Part shown: positions 45,220-52,435 of the stretch, in pieces
How the letters are laid out: the number at the start of each line of letters is the position of its first letter
How positions within the stretch are numbered: the first letter of the stretch is position 1
Assembly: GCA_946410305.1 (NCBI GenBank)
Contig: CAMJZV010000002.1
Span: 1 to 64,000, forward strand
DNA: 64,000 nucleotides
Origin: an uncultured Prevotellaceae bacterium
Lineage (GTDB): Bacteria; Bacteroidota; Bacteroidia; Bacteroidales; Bacteroidaceae
Direction: 5' to 3'
Position numbers and translations under genes: made by a program
The notes under the pieces: model-generated
What the model was told of the DNA's origin: nothing
Database searches by the model: none
What the model saw: only the letters and a program-made list of their open reading frames with translations

Positions 45220-46800
45220 TTATTTGAAGATGTCGAAGTCCTTGTTGTAGGCTGGAGACTCAATAGACAGCAGGTTCAGCACGGAGTGGAAGATGTAGTG
45301 CTGCTCCAGCACCTCGGGCAGTTCGCTCTTGTAGTCTCTGAAGTCCTTCGATGTCCATACCAGAAAGGGTATTTCGTATTGCACTTTGGGCGCCAGTTTC
45401 ATGGGCAGCCCATGCATAAACATCTTATTCTCACCAAGTGATTCGCCATGGTCTGATATGAAGATCATGGCGCTTTTCCATGCTGTCATGTCGCGCAGCG
45501 TGTTGATCAGGTTGTCCAGCAGATAGTCGGTGTAGCGGATGGTGTTGTCGTAGGCATTGACCAGCGTGGCAATGTTCTTCTCGCCCTCTTCCACGTTCTT
45601 GGCCACAGGCTTGTAGGCCTCAAACTCCTTGGGGTATTTGTCGGCATATTTCGGACCGTGACTGGTGCTGGTGTGCAGGATAATCAGCACCTTGTTCTTC
45701 GGGCTCTTCTCGATGCGCTCGTGCAGTCCCGCAAACAGGATGCCGTCGTAGTTCTTGTCGACGTCGGGATATTGGTCTGCCAGTTCTGTATCCGTCAGGT
45801 ACTCGTCAATGTGAATGGGTGGCTCTCCCCAGTTCGAGGTGCGCCATGCCACGTCAACGCCCGTTCTGACGGCATAGTTGGGCAGCAGTTCATACAACTC
45901 GTCAGTATCCTTGGGCTCCAGAATGGCCTTGGAACCCGCTGTGGTATAGGTGGCACACGACGTCGCCTCAAAGACTTTCAGGTCCTGCTGCTTCGACAAC
46001 AGCGGGTTGGTGTCGCGCTGGTAACCGTAGAGCTGGAAGTTGGCTTTTCTGGCTGACTCGCCAATGACAAGCACCACCACAGCCTTCTCGTTGTCAGTAA
46101 TTTTCCCGTCGGGCAGCTTGATCTCCTCGGCTTGTTCGTCTTGGCTGAAGCTGATTACTCTGCACGTGTTGGCCACATAAGACCAGGGCTGTAGCAGTCC
46201 GCCCAGCTCCGTGTCGTGCTGACTGATCCATAGTGTCTGGCTGACGTTCAGCAAACCGACGACAAGGATAACGGCCAGCGAACCTGCGCAGCAGATGCCC
46301 AGCTTCTTTGCTTTGCCCACCACCACAGGCTGCAGCAGACAGTAGACTGCCGGCACTACGCCACACAGCAGGATGCAGAGCCATAGCGACCAGCTGAAGA
46401 ATCCTGATGCTTCCGAATATCTGGTATTGAAAACGTTCTCGACGGTTGTCGCATCAATCATCACGCTGTAGGTCACGATGAAATACACCGCCGTGGCATT
46501 GATGATGGCGAAGATAGCCAGCAGGATGCGTCCCACGATGCGCAGGCAGAAGATTGCCAGATAGGTCATCATAAAGTTCACCGCCAGCATGATAAGTACC
46601 AGCGATGTCAGGAGCAGCATCTTGCCTCCTGCACTTTCGTTGCTGTTCTCGACAACATAGCTGAAGAAGGGAATGTTGTACAGCAGCAGCGTGCCCAGGC
46701 TAATGATACACGAGAAAGAAAATAGCGAGATGGGTCTTGTGAGGACCTTTCTGAGGTTGGTTATCTGGTGTATTTTCTTTATCATTATTTTCTTATTCAT
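45220..46800 (-). CDS. Phosphoethanolamine transferase (EptA-like)
   Basis: A 526-residue inner-membrane enzyme. Five membrane helices (about 20-210) are followed by a sulfatase-type periplasmic domain. ATSCATYTTAGSKAI (nucleophile Thr region, about 280-294), HTSTSHGPKY and SDHGESLGENKMFMHGLP (about 447-464) are conserved. Such enzymes add phosphoethanolamine to lipid A, which gives resistance to cationic peptides. The -7 box lies four bases before the chosen start, so a start at the next Met (residue 6) is possible. Confidence 0.88.
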   Translation of the reverse strand: MNKKIMIKKIHQITNLRKVLTRPISLFSFSCIISLGTLLLYNIPFFSYVVENSNESAGGKMLLLTSLVLIMLAVNFMMTYLAIFCLRIVGRILLAIFAIINATAVYFIVTYSVMIDATTVENVFNTRYSEASGFFSWSLWLCILLCGVVPAVYCLLQPVVVGKAKKLGICCAGSLAVILVVGLLNVSQTLWISQHDTELGGLLQPWSYVANTCRVISFSQDEQAEEIKLPDGKITDNEKAVVVLVIGESARKANFQLYGYQRDTNPLLSKQQDLKVFEATSCATYTTAGSKAILEPKDTDELYELLPNYAVRTGVDVAWRTSNWGEPPIHIDEYLTDTELADQYPDVDKNYDGILFAGLHERIEKSPKNKVLIILHTSTSHGPKYADKYPKEFEAYKPVAKNVEEGEKNIATLVNAYDNTIRYTDYLLDNLINTLRDMTAWKSAMIFISDHGESLGENKMFMHGLPMKLAPKVQYEIPFLVWTSKDFRDYKSELPEVLEQHYIFHSVLNLLSIESPAYNKDFDIFK

Positions 46801-46804
46801 GTCA

Positions 46805-46812
46805 CAAAAGTA
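46805..46812 (-). promoter_or_regulatory. -7 box for the phosphoethanolamine transferase gene
   Basis: TACTTTTG on the minus strand; it ends four bases before the start codon used, which implies a leaderless mRNA or a slightly later start. Confidence 0.45.
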
Positions 46813-46866
46813 ATACTATTTTTAAAATAAAAGAAAAAATAAGCATAAAATTTCGCAAAAAACTTA

Positions 46867-46874
46867 TACCTTTG
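46867..46874 (+). promoter_or_regulatory. -7 box for the GH5 mannanase gene
   Basis: TACCTTTG, 45 bases before the ATG at 46920. Confidence 0.6.
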
Positions 46875-46919
46875 CATTTTGAAATACTACAAACCAAATT
46901 AAATAAATCAATATCATCA

Positions 46920-48224
46920 ATGAAGAAGCTATTTATTAATATAGGTGTGGCCATGCTGGTGGCAACCTGTGTGATGGCTTGTCAGCAGCGTGTGGCTGAG
47001 ACGAGCGACTTTGTTCGTGTGGAGAATGGTCACTTCGTTCGTGGCGGACAACCTTATTATTATGTAGGTACCAATTTCTGGTATGGTGCCATTCTGGCCT
47101 CAGAAGGACAGGGCGGCGACCGTGAACGCCTGGCGCGTGAGCTTGACGAGATGAAGCGCATGGGCATAGACAACCTGCGCATCCTGGTGGGTGCCGACGG
47201 TGAGCGTGGCGTGAAGACCAAGGTGGAGCCCACGCTGCAGGTGTCTCCTGGCGTCTATAACGATACCATTCTGGCTGGCCTCGACTACCTGCTCATGGAG
47301 ATGGGCAAGCGCGACATGGTCGCCGTGCTCTACCTGAACAACTCGTGGGAGTGGAGTGGGGGCTACGGCTTCTATCTGGAGCATGCTGGTCTTGGCAAGC
47401 AACCACGTCCTGACGATGTGGGCTATCCTGCCTTCATGGAGGCTATGGCGCAATATGCGGGCAACGAGAAGGCTCACCAGCTGTTCTACGACCATGTGCG
47501 CTACATCGTGTCGCGCACCAACCAGTATACTGGCGTAAAATATGTTGACGATCCCGCTATCATGTCGTGGCAGATTGGCAACGAGCCGCGCGCCTTCTCC
47601 AAAGAGGCACTGCCCGCCTTCGAGAAGTGGCTGGCTGAGGCTTCTGCGCTCATCCGTTCGCTCGACAAAAACCACCTTATCAGCATTGGCAGCGAGGGCT
47701 CGTGGGGCTGTGAGAACGACTACGACTGTTACGAGCGCATCTGCGCCGACAAGAATGTCGACTACTGCAACGTCCATCTGTGGCCCTACAACTGGGGATG
47801 GGCCAAGCCCGACTCGCTGGTGGAGCATCTGCCGCGCTCTTGCCAGAATACCAAGGAGTATATTGACCGCCACTTGGCCATCTGTGATAAGCTGAACAAG
47901 CCGTTGGTCATGGAGGAGTTCGGCTATCCGCGCGATGGTTTCAAGTTCACGCTCGACACGCCTACCAAGGGTCGCGACGGATACTATCGCTATGTCTTCT
48001 CACTTGTGGCTGACAATGCCGAGCAGGGTGGCAAGTTTGCTGGCTGCAACTTCTGGGGCTGGGGCGGCTTTGCCATTCCGCAGCACGAGCAGTGGCAGGT
48101 GGGTGACCCCTATACCAACGACCCCGCACAGGAAGCACAGGGTCTGAACAGCGTCTTCGCCTCTGACAGCACCACGCTGGCTGTGGTCCGTGAGCAGGTG
48201 GCTCGCATGCAAAAAGTGAAATAA
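46920..48224 (+). CDS. GH5 (subfamily 7-like) beta-mannanase lipoprotein
   Basis: A 434-residue glycoside hydrolase. The lipoprotein signal (VAMLVATCVMAC) precedes FVRVENGHFVRGGQPYYYVG, the N-terminus typical of GH5_7 endo-1,4-mannosidases. The acid/base Glu lies in WQIGNEPRAF (about residue 222) and the nucleophile in VMEEFGYP (about residue 330). It is exported and lipid-anchored, and cuts mannan backbones. Mannose-6-phosphate isomerase follows 90 bases downstream, which fits mannan use. Confidence 0.88.
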   Translation: MKKLFINIGVAMLVATCVMACQQRVAETSDFVRVENGHFVRGGQPYYYVGTNFWYGAILASEGQGGDRERLARELDEMKRMGIDNLRILVGADGERGVKTKVEPTLQVSPGVYNDTILAGLDYLLMEMGKRDMVAVLYLNNSWEWSGGYGFYLEHAGLGKQPRPDDVGYPAFMEAMAQYAGNEKAHQLFYDHVRYIVSRTNQYTGVKYVDDPAIMSWQIGNEPRAFSKEALPAFEKWLAEASALIRSLDKNHLISIGSEGSWGCENDYDCYERICADKNVDYCNVHLWPYNWGWAKPDSLVEHLPRSCQNTKEYIDRHLAICDKLNKPLVMEEFGYPRDGFKFTLDTPTKGRDGYYRYVFSLVADNAEQGGKFAGCNFWGWGGFAIPQHEQWQVGDPYTNDPAQEAQGLNSVFASDSTTLAVVREQVARMQKVK

Positions 48225-48282
48225 AGGTGCTAAAGTATCAGCATCTGACAATAGGGTGTCAGTCTGTTTGCAATTTTCTTCG

Positions 48283-48290
48283 TAACTTTG
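48283..48290 (+). promoter_or_regulatory. -7 box for manA
   Basis: TAACTTTG, 24 bases before the ATG at 48315. No matching TTTG lies at the expected distance. Confidence 0.45.
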
Positions 48291-48314
48291 CAGCCGGAAA
48301 TAATACTTTACTAC

Positions 48315-49337
48315 ATGAAACCGTATAAGTTTGAACCGTATCTGAAGACTACCATCTGGGGAGGCTATCAGATAGCACCGTTTAAGGGCATCTATACCGC
48401 CCAGCCTAACATTGGCGAGAGCTGGGAAATCAGCGGCGTGCCTGGTCATGAGAGTGTAGCCATCAATCGTGGACTGGTCGACGACGTCGACGAGGGTCTC
48501 ACGCTCACGCAGCTCATCGACAAGTACAAGGGCCTGCTGGTGGGCAACAAGGTTTACAAGAAGTTTGGCAACAAGTTCCCGTTGCTCATTAAGTTCATCG
48601 ACTCGCGCCAAGACCTCAGCGTGCAGGTGCATCCCGACGACAAGCTCGCCATGGAGCGTCACGGCTGTGCTGGTAAGACCGAGATGTGGTATGTCATCAA
48701 GAGTGATGTGGGCTCAAAGATCTATGCTGGTCTGAAGAAGAGCATCACGCCCGAGGACTACGAAAGGTTAGCCTCCCCCGACCCCTCCAAAAGGAGGGGA
48801 GAAAAGGGCGCTGCTGAAAACCCCCTCTCTTTGGAGGGGGACTGGGGGAGGCTTCAAGATGTCCTTGCTATTCACGAGGCTCATGAGGGCGACCTTTTCT
48901 TCCTGCCCGCAGGTCGTCTGCATGCTATTGGTGCAGGCAACTTCCTTGCTGAGATTCAGCAGACCAGCGACATCACCTATCGCGTCTACGACTTCGGTCG
49001 CAAGGATGCCCATGGCAATCCCCGTGAGTTGCATATCGAACAGGCCAAGGCAGCCATCGACTACCGGGTGTGGCCCGAATATCGCACGTCGTACGACTCG
49101 ACGAAGCCCACCAGCCAGCTCATCAACTGTCCCTATTTCGTGGTTCATCGCGTCGTCGTACAGGTAGCCCAGCAGGTTGACTTCCACTGCGACTCGTTCG
49201 TCATCGTGATGTGTCTGTGGGGTGAGGCCAACATCAACGGCATCAGCATTCGTCAAGGTGAGACCATCCTCGTGCCTGCCTGCGAGAATGTCCTCTACAT
49301 CTTTGGCAATGCCACGTTCCTGACCGCTACCATGTAG
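48315..49337 (+). CDS. manA: Mannose-6-phosphate isomerase with a repeat-derived insert
   Basis: A 340-residue type I mannose-6-phosphate isomerase (cupin). WGGYQIAPFKG is at the N-terminus. Zinc ligands are in QVHPDD (His106), TEMWY (Glu123) and RLHAIGAG (His203). It converts mannose 6-phosphate to fructose 6-phosphate, the last step of mannan use. Residues about 153-180 (SPDPSKRRGEKG and onward) are encoded by a palindromic repeat element inserted in frame, between ITPEDYERL and QDVLAIHEAHEGD, which are adjacent in relatives as I know them. The insert would form an exposed loop. Confidence 0.9.
   Translation: MKPYKFEPYLKTTIWGGYQIAPFKGIYTAQPNIGESWEISGVPGHESVAINRGLVDDVDEGLTLTQLIDKYKGLLVGNKVYKKFGNKFPLLIKFIDSRQDLSVQVHPDDKLAMERHGCAGKTEMWYVIKSDVGSKIYAGLKKSITPEDYERLASPDPSKRRGEKGAAENPLSLEGDWGRLQDVLAIHEAHEGDLFFLPAGRLHAIGAGNFLAEIQQTSDITYRVYDFGRKDAHGNPRELHIEQAKAAIDYRVWPEYRTSYDSTKPTSQLINCPYFVVHRVVVQVAQQVDFHCDSFVIVMCLWGEANINGISIRQGETILVPACENVLYIFGNATFLTATM
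48771..48852. repeat. 82-bp nested palindromic element inside manA
   Basis: Outer arms GCCTCCCCC (48771-48779) and GGGGGAGGC (48844-48852) enclose two hairpins: CCCCTCC-aaaa-GGAGGGG (48783-48800) and CCCCCTC-tctttg-GAGGGGG (48821-48840). Together they would fold as a cloverleaf-like structure. The frame is open through it. It is related to the intergenic element at 1927-1987. Confidence 0.9.
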
Positions 49338-49369
49338 CCTCCCGTTAGCGGCTATTCATCATTTTATTC

Positions 49370-50521
49370 TCATTTGTTGGCCATAATCGAGTCGGCCACC
49401 TGTTCCATGCTCCACTGGAAGGTGTCGGCAGCACGGTCGCTACCGTCAATGATGCCCATCCAGTAGAAGGCGGCGGCATTGTATTTCTTGCACAGACGTA
49501 TGATGTCAGCAGCCTGTCGACCAGCCTCCTGCTTCTGCTCGTCGGTACAGGTCTTGTTGATGGTCTTCTCCGACTGTCCGTTCGAGCCGTATTCGCCAAT
49601 GATGACGGGATACCCCTTGGAGATGACGTGCTTGTCGAGCTCGGAAAACAGCCAGGTCACCTCTTCCGTGCACTTCTCAGTCCAATGCATGTCGTAGTTG
49701 TTCACCCAGTCCCACGGGTCGTAGGTGTGTACCTCGACAGCCAGGTGGTTCTGATTGCCGCAAGGGTCGGTGGGTATAACGAGTCCAGGCAGCGTGTTGG
49801 GCGTATGCGAACCGCTGTAGGTGTTGACGATGAGGTTACGATATTGGTTGTTGCCACCCGTGGCGCGGACAGCATCCACGAAGTCCTGTGCAAACTTGTT
49901 GATATACTGCAGGTTCTTCAGGTCTTTAGGCTCACTCCACTCGGCAGTAGGATTGCTGCCTGTCAGCATCTCGTTATAACCCTCGAAGAGCAGGCGCTCG
50001 TCGTAGTCCTTGAAGTGGTTGGCAATCTGTGTCCACAGCCCCTTGTAGCGCTCGTGATGTGTGGCATAGCTGGTGCTGTCGGCCTTCAGCCATGCCTCTA
50101 CGGCAGCTCCCGTGTCGTGGTGCACGTTGACGATGCAGTACATGCCGTTGTCCAGCACCCAGTTCACGATCTGCTCTACGCGACCCATCCATGCTGGGTC
50201 TACCTGTCCTTCAGCATCCATGTGCTGCCACCAGGTTACGGGCACGCGAATGGCGTCGAAGCCCTTCTCTGCCAGCTTCTTGAACAGCACCTCGTTGGCG
50301 GGCTGTTGTCCCCAGCTCTTCTCGTATTCTTCTACTGGAGCGCCAGGCTTGATGTCGCTGTCAAAGCAGTCCATATCGTTGCCCACGTTCCATCCTGCTG
50401 TCATCTTCTTCACTGCCTCAGCGGCTGTCTCGGGTTCTTGCTTCACCTCTTGCTTGGTGCCGCAACTGGTCACGCATAGCATCAATGCCAATGCTGCCAA
50501 CATGTTAGTAGCTCGTTTCAT
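49370..50521 (-). CDS. GH5-family endoglucanase-like lipoprotein
   Basis: A 383-residue GH5 enzyme. Lipoprotein signal MLAALALMLCVTSCG from the ATG at 50521. WNVGNDMDCFD, FDAIRVPVTW and VNVHHD are typical of the cellulase branch. The acid/base Glu is in FEGYNEML (about 180) and the nucleophile in IIGEYGSNG (about 305). It may cut glucan, xyloglucan or glucomannan. It is convergent with manA (32-base gap). Its promoter box is at 50555-50562. Confidence 0.87.
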   Translation of the reverse strand: MKRATNMLAALALMLCVTSCGTKQEVKQEPETAAEAVKKMTAGWNVGNDMDCFDSDIKPGAPVEEYEKSWGQQPANEVLFKKLAEKGFDAIRVPVTWWQHMDAEGQVDPAWMGRVEQIVNWVLDNGMYCIVNVHHDTGAAVEAWLKADSTSYATHHERYKGLWTQIANHFKDYDERLLFEGYNEMLTGSNPTAEWSEPKDLKNLQYINKFAQDFVDAVRATGGNNQYRNLIVNTYSGSHTPNTLPGLVIPTDPCGNQNHLAVEVHTYDPWDWVNNYDMHWTEKCTEEVTWLFSELDKHVISKGYPVIIGEYGSNGQSEKTINKTCTDEQKQEAGRQAADIIRLCKKYNAAAFYWMGIIDGSDRAADTFQWSMEQVADSIMANK

Positions 50522-50554
50522 AGTTATAGGGTATGTTTTATTTTTTTTGCTCTG

Positions 50555-50562
50555 CAAAGATA
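50555..50562 (-). promoter_or_regulatory. -7 box for the GH5 glucanase gene
   Basis: TATCTTTG on the minus strand, 33 bases before the start at 50521. Confidence 0.6.
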
Positions 50563-50677
50563 CATATTATTTCCCTATTGGCAAAACAATGAGGGCATTA
50601 AAATAGGAAATAGATAAAAGAATCGTCCCGAGATCCTTAATTCAAGTTTCGCATGTTTCACATGCTCCACTTTTCTT

Positions 50678-50787
50678 GGGGCAAGGGGCAAGGGGCATGG
50701 GGCAAGAGGTCAGTTTGTTCCCGGGATACAGATTTACTGATGCGCAGAGTCTATTCTCTTGCTCCTTGCCCCTTGCTCCTTGCTCCT
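50678..50787. repeat. Inverted arrays of GGGGCAA heptamers
   Basis: Four GGGGCAA-type units (50678-50705) face four inverted units (TTGCTCC/TTGCCCC, about 50757-50787) across about 50 bases. It lies at the left edge of the accessory island, just beyond the HU-like gene. The design resembles the octamer arrays, with a 7-bp unit and a shorter core. Confidence 0.8.
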
Positions 50788-50789
50788 AG

Positions 50790-50813
50790 ATTCTGGCGAT
50801 TAATCGCCAGAAT
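50790..50813. repeat. Perfect 24-bp palindrome containing the HU-like stop codon
   Basis: The left half is ATTCTGGCGATT and the right half its exact complement. The TAA of the HU-like gene lies at the centre. It may terminate the cassette transcript or bind a dimeric protein. Confidence 0.85.
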
Positions 50814-51237
50814 CCTCCTTCTCGACCTTGTTCTCAGGCAACTCCTCGCACTTCACGCCCTGCAGGAACTGCTTGACGCGGTTGCCGGCGGTGTCGTGGG
50901 TACGCTCGGGGGTGAACACCACGTGCATACCCTCGATGTGGTCGGCGACGGTGAACGACTTTGCGGTGCGCGCACCCTTCGAGTTCAGTCCGATTTTGAA
51001 CGAGCCGAAGCCGTCCAGCTTCACACGCTTCGAGTCCTGCATCTGGTCGCGCATGGTCTCCACCAGCTCGTCCAGCACCGCCAGGATATCGGCCTTCTTC
51101 ACGGTACAGTTGCGCTGCATGATCTCCGCCAGCTGACGGGTGTTGATGGTGGACATGGGTACGGCACGGGCATACCACTTTCCGCTGCGCTTGGTTCCTA
51201 CACTCTGGTCTTGATGCAATCTAAAAAATACTGACAT
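50800..51237 (-). CDS. HU-like (HU-HIG type) DNA-binding protein, second copy
   Basis: A 145-residue protein nearly identical to that at 1493-1927; the substitutions are conservative (for example Lys17/Arg, Ala29/Ser, Ile40/Met). The last residues, EDSGD, are encoded by the palindrome at 50790-50813. It is the terminal gene of the minus-strand cassette primase-HU. A promoter box at 51297-51304 suggests that it is also transcribed alone. Confidence 0.9.
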   Translation of the reverse strand: MSVFFRLHQDQSVGTKRSGKWYARAVPMSTINTRQLAEIMQRNCTVKKADILAVLDELVETMRDQMQDSKRVKLDGFGSFKIGLNSKGARTAKSFTVADHIEGMHVVFTPERTHDTAGNRVKQFLQGVKCEELPENKVEKEDSGD

Positions 51238-51296
51238 AATGTTGTGTGTTTTTAATGGTTAAAGATTATGTTAACTAACTCTCTTGTTTTATGTTA

Positions 51297-51304
51297 CAAA
51301 GATA
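51297..51304 (-). promoter_or_regulatory. -7 box for the HU-like gene
   Basis: TATCTTTG on the minus strand, 59 bases before the start at 51237. Confidence 0.55.
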
Positions 51305-51366
51305 CGAAAAAGTTTTGAATTAACCAAATTTTCCCGCCACTTTTTTTGTGCTTTTTTCGCAGAAAA

Positions 51367-51395
51367 GTGCACACGGGGACAGTCCCCCTGTGCAC
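51367..51395. repeat. 29-bp GTGCAC-bounded palindrome, copy 2 (intergenic)
   Basis: Identical to the copy inside the primase gene at 52060-52088. It lies between the primase stop and the HU promoter. Confidence 0.9.
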
Positions 51396-51446
51396 TCTCA
51401 AGATAAGCTGATACTGTTGCGTATTAGCGTGATACGCGCGCGGCTT

Positions 51447-51473
51447 AGGCTGATAACGACCCGTTATCAGCCT
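51447..51473. repeat. Perfect palindrome containing the primase stop codon
   Basis: AGGCTGATAACG (51447-51458) pairs with CGTTATCAGCCT (51462-51473) around a three-base loop. The primase TGA (51467-51469) lies in one arm. As in the HU-like gene, the coding sequence ends inside a palindrome. Confidence 0.85.
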
Positions 51474-52390
51474 GATTTGTGGGCGAGGTAGTAGTCGCTG
51501 AAGTCCTTGCAGTCGGGCGGCAGCTGGTGGTGGACTATTGAGGGCAGCACTTGCTGCAGCTGCAGGAAGAGGCGCTCGCCAGGGGCGTCGCGGTCGGGGA
51601 ACATGTGGAAGGAAATACGGGGACTGTCCCCCAGGTGCTTGAGCAACTCTACATCCTGCTTGGTCAGCAGCGTGGCCGAGGGGATGGCAATGGCCTTGTG
51701 ACCGGCGGAGAGCATAGCCCAGCAGTCGCTGCAGCCCTCGGTGATGAAGAGCGGTTCGCCAGCCTTGAGCAGGTTGAGCACGGGCAGGTTGTAGATGCCA
51801 CATTGCGACCCTTGAGGAAAGCGGAAACGGGGCGTGGCACCACGCACCAGGTTGCGGTTCTGCACGCCCACCAGACGGCCGTCACGATTGTAGTAAGGCG
51901 TCTGCAGCCACGGCACACCCTGCTTGTCGCGCCACGAGGTCAGGCGGCACCAGCGCACCACCCTTGGGTCTAGTCGTCGCTCGTCAAAGAGAAAGCGGCG
52001 CGCCTCGTCGTTCAACCAAGGATGCTCGAAGAATCGCTCGTAACGACTCGCCTCAAAAAGTGCACACGGGGACAGTCCCCCTGTGCACTCGAGCCTTGAG
52101 TGTGACCATTCCCCTCCCTCGCAGGGAGGGGTTAGGGGAGAGTCTGTCAGCCATCTGCATGCCTCCAAGAACGTCTTATTCAGGTACTTCATCACGAGGT
52201 CGATAGGTCCGCCCGAGGCTCCGCAGACAAAGCAGCGGAAGGTGTTCTTGCTGACGCGGAACGACAAACTGGGATGGCGGTCGTCGTGGAACGGACAGAG
52301 TGCCTTATGGTGCACGACTCGTAGTCCAAGTCGCTCTGCGACCCCCTCGATGGGGAGGTCGCGGAGCTTTTGAAGTTCATACTTTTCCAT
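51467..52390 (-). CDS. DNA primase (CHC2 zinc finger and Toprim) carrying repeat inserts
   Basis: A 307-residue primase-like protein. The CHC2 zinc finger uses Cys32, His35, Cys53 and Cys56 (LCPFHDDRHPS, CFVCGASG). The Toprim domain has ITEGCSD (Glu218) and FPDRDAPGE (Asp265, Asp267). It would make primers for the cassette's replication. Residues about 84-112 are encoded by two palindromic repeats (52111-52131 and 52060-52088), and GDSPRI (about 254-259) by a third, partial one (51618-51632). All keep the frame. It is shorter than DnaG and lacks a helicase-binding domain. Confidence 0.85.
   Translation of the reverse strand: MEKYELQKLRDLPIEGVAERLGLRVVHHKALCPFHDDRHPSLSFRVSKNTFRCFVCGASGGPIDLVMKYLNKTFLEACRWLTDSPLTPPCEGGEWSHSRLECTGGLSPCALFEASRYERFFEHPWLNDEARRFLFDERRLDPRVVRWCRLTSWRDKQGVPWLQTPYYNRDGRLVGVQNRNLVRGATPRFRFPQGSQCGIYNLPVLNLLKAGEPLFITEGCSDCWAMLSAGHKAIAIPSATLLTKQDVELLKHLGDSPRISFHMFPDRDAPGERLFLQLQQVLPSIVHHQLPPDCKDFSDYYLAHKSG
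51618..51632. repeat. Partial GTGCAC-family repeat inside the primase gene
   Basis: CGGGGACTGTCCCCC, the 15-bp centre of the 29-bp palindrome, lies in the Toprim coding part and is read as GDSPR. The outer GTGCAC arms have decayed. Confidence 0.6.
52060..52088. repeat. 29-bp GTGCAC-bounded palindrome, copy 3 (inside primase gene)
   Basis: Identical in all 29 bases to 51367-51395. It is translated as part of a linker between the zinc finger and the catalytic core. Confidence 0.9.
52111..52131. repeat. C/G hairpin repeat inside the primase gene
   Basis: CCCCTCCCT-cgc-AGGGAGGGG, a perfect 9-bp stem, 22 bases from the GTGCAC palindrome. It is translated as TPPCEGG. Confidence 0.85.
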
Positions 52391-52413
52391 AAATCAATTG
52401 CGGTAGCAAATTA

Positions 52414-52435
52414 TTCACTTTTCACTATTCACTAT
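52414..52435. repeat. TTCACTA tandem heptamers at the end of the DUF3987-like gene
   Basis: Three 7-bp units; on the minus strand they supply the TAG stop codon. Related to the array at 2181-2234. Confidence 0.7.

Noticed and set aside
46920..50521. Complete polysaccharide utilisation locus with SusC/SusD
   Set aside because: Mannan-active enzymes are present but no SusC- or SusD-like gene lies in the window.
50522..50799. Attachment site or tRNA at the left island edge
   Set aside because: I looked for tRNA arms and for direct repeats shared with 62917-63262 and found none that could be supported by eye.
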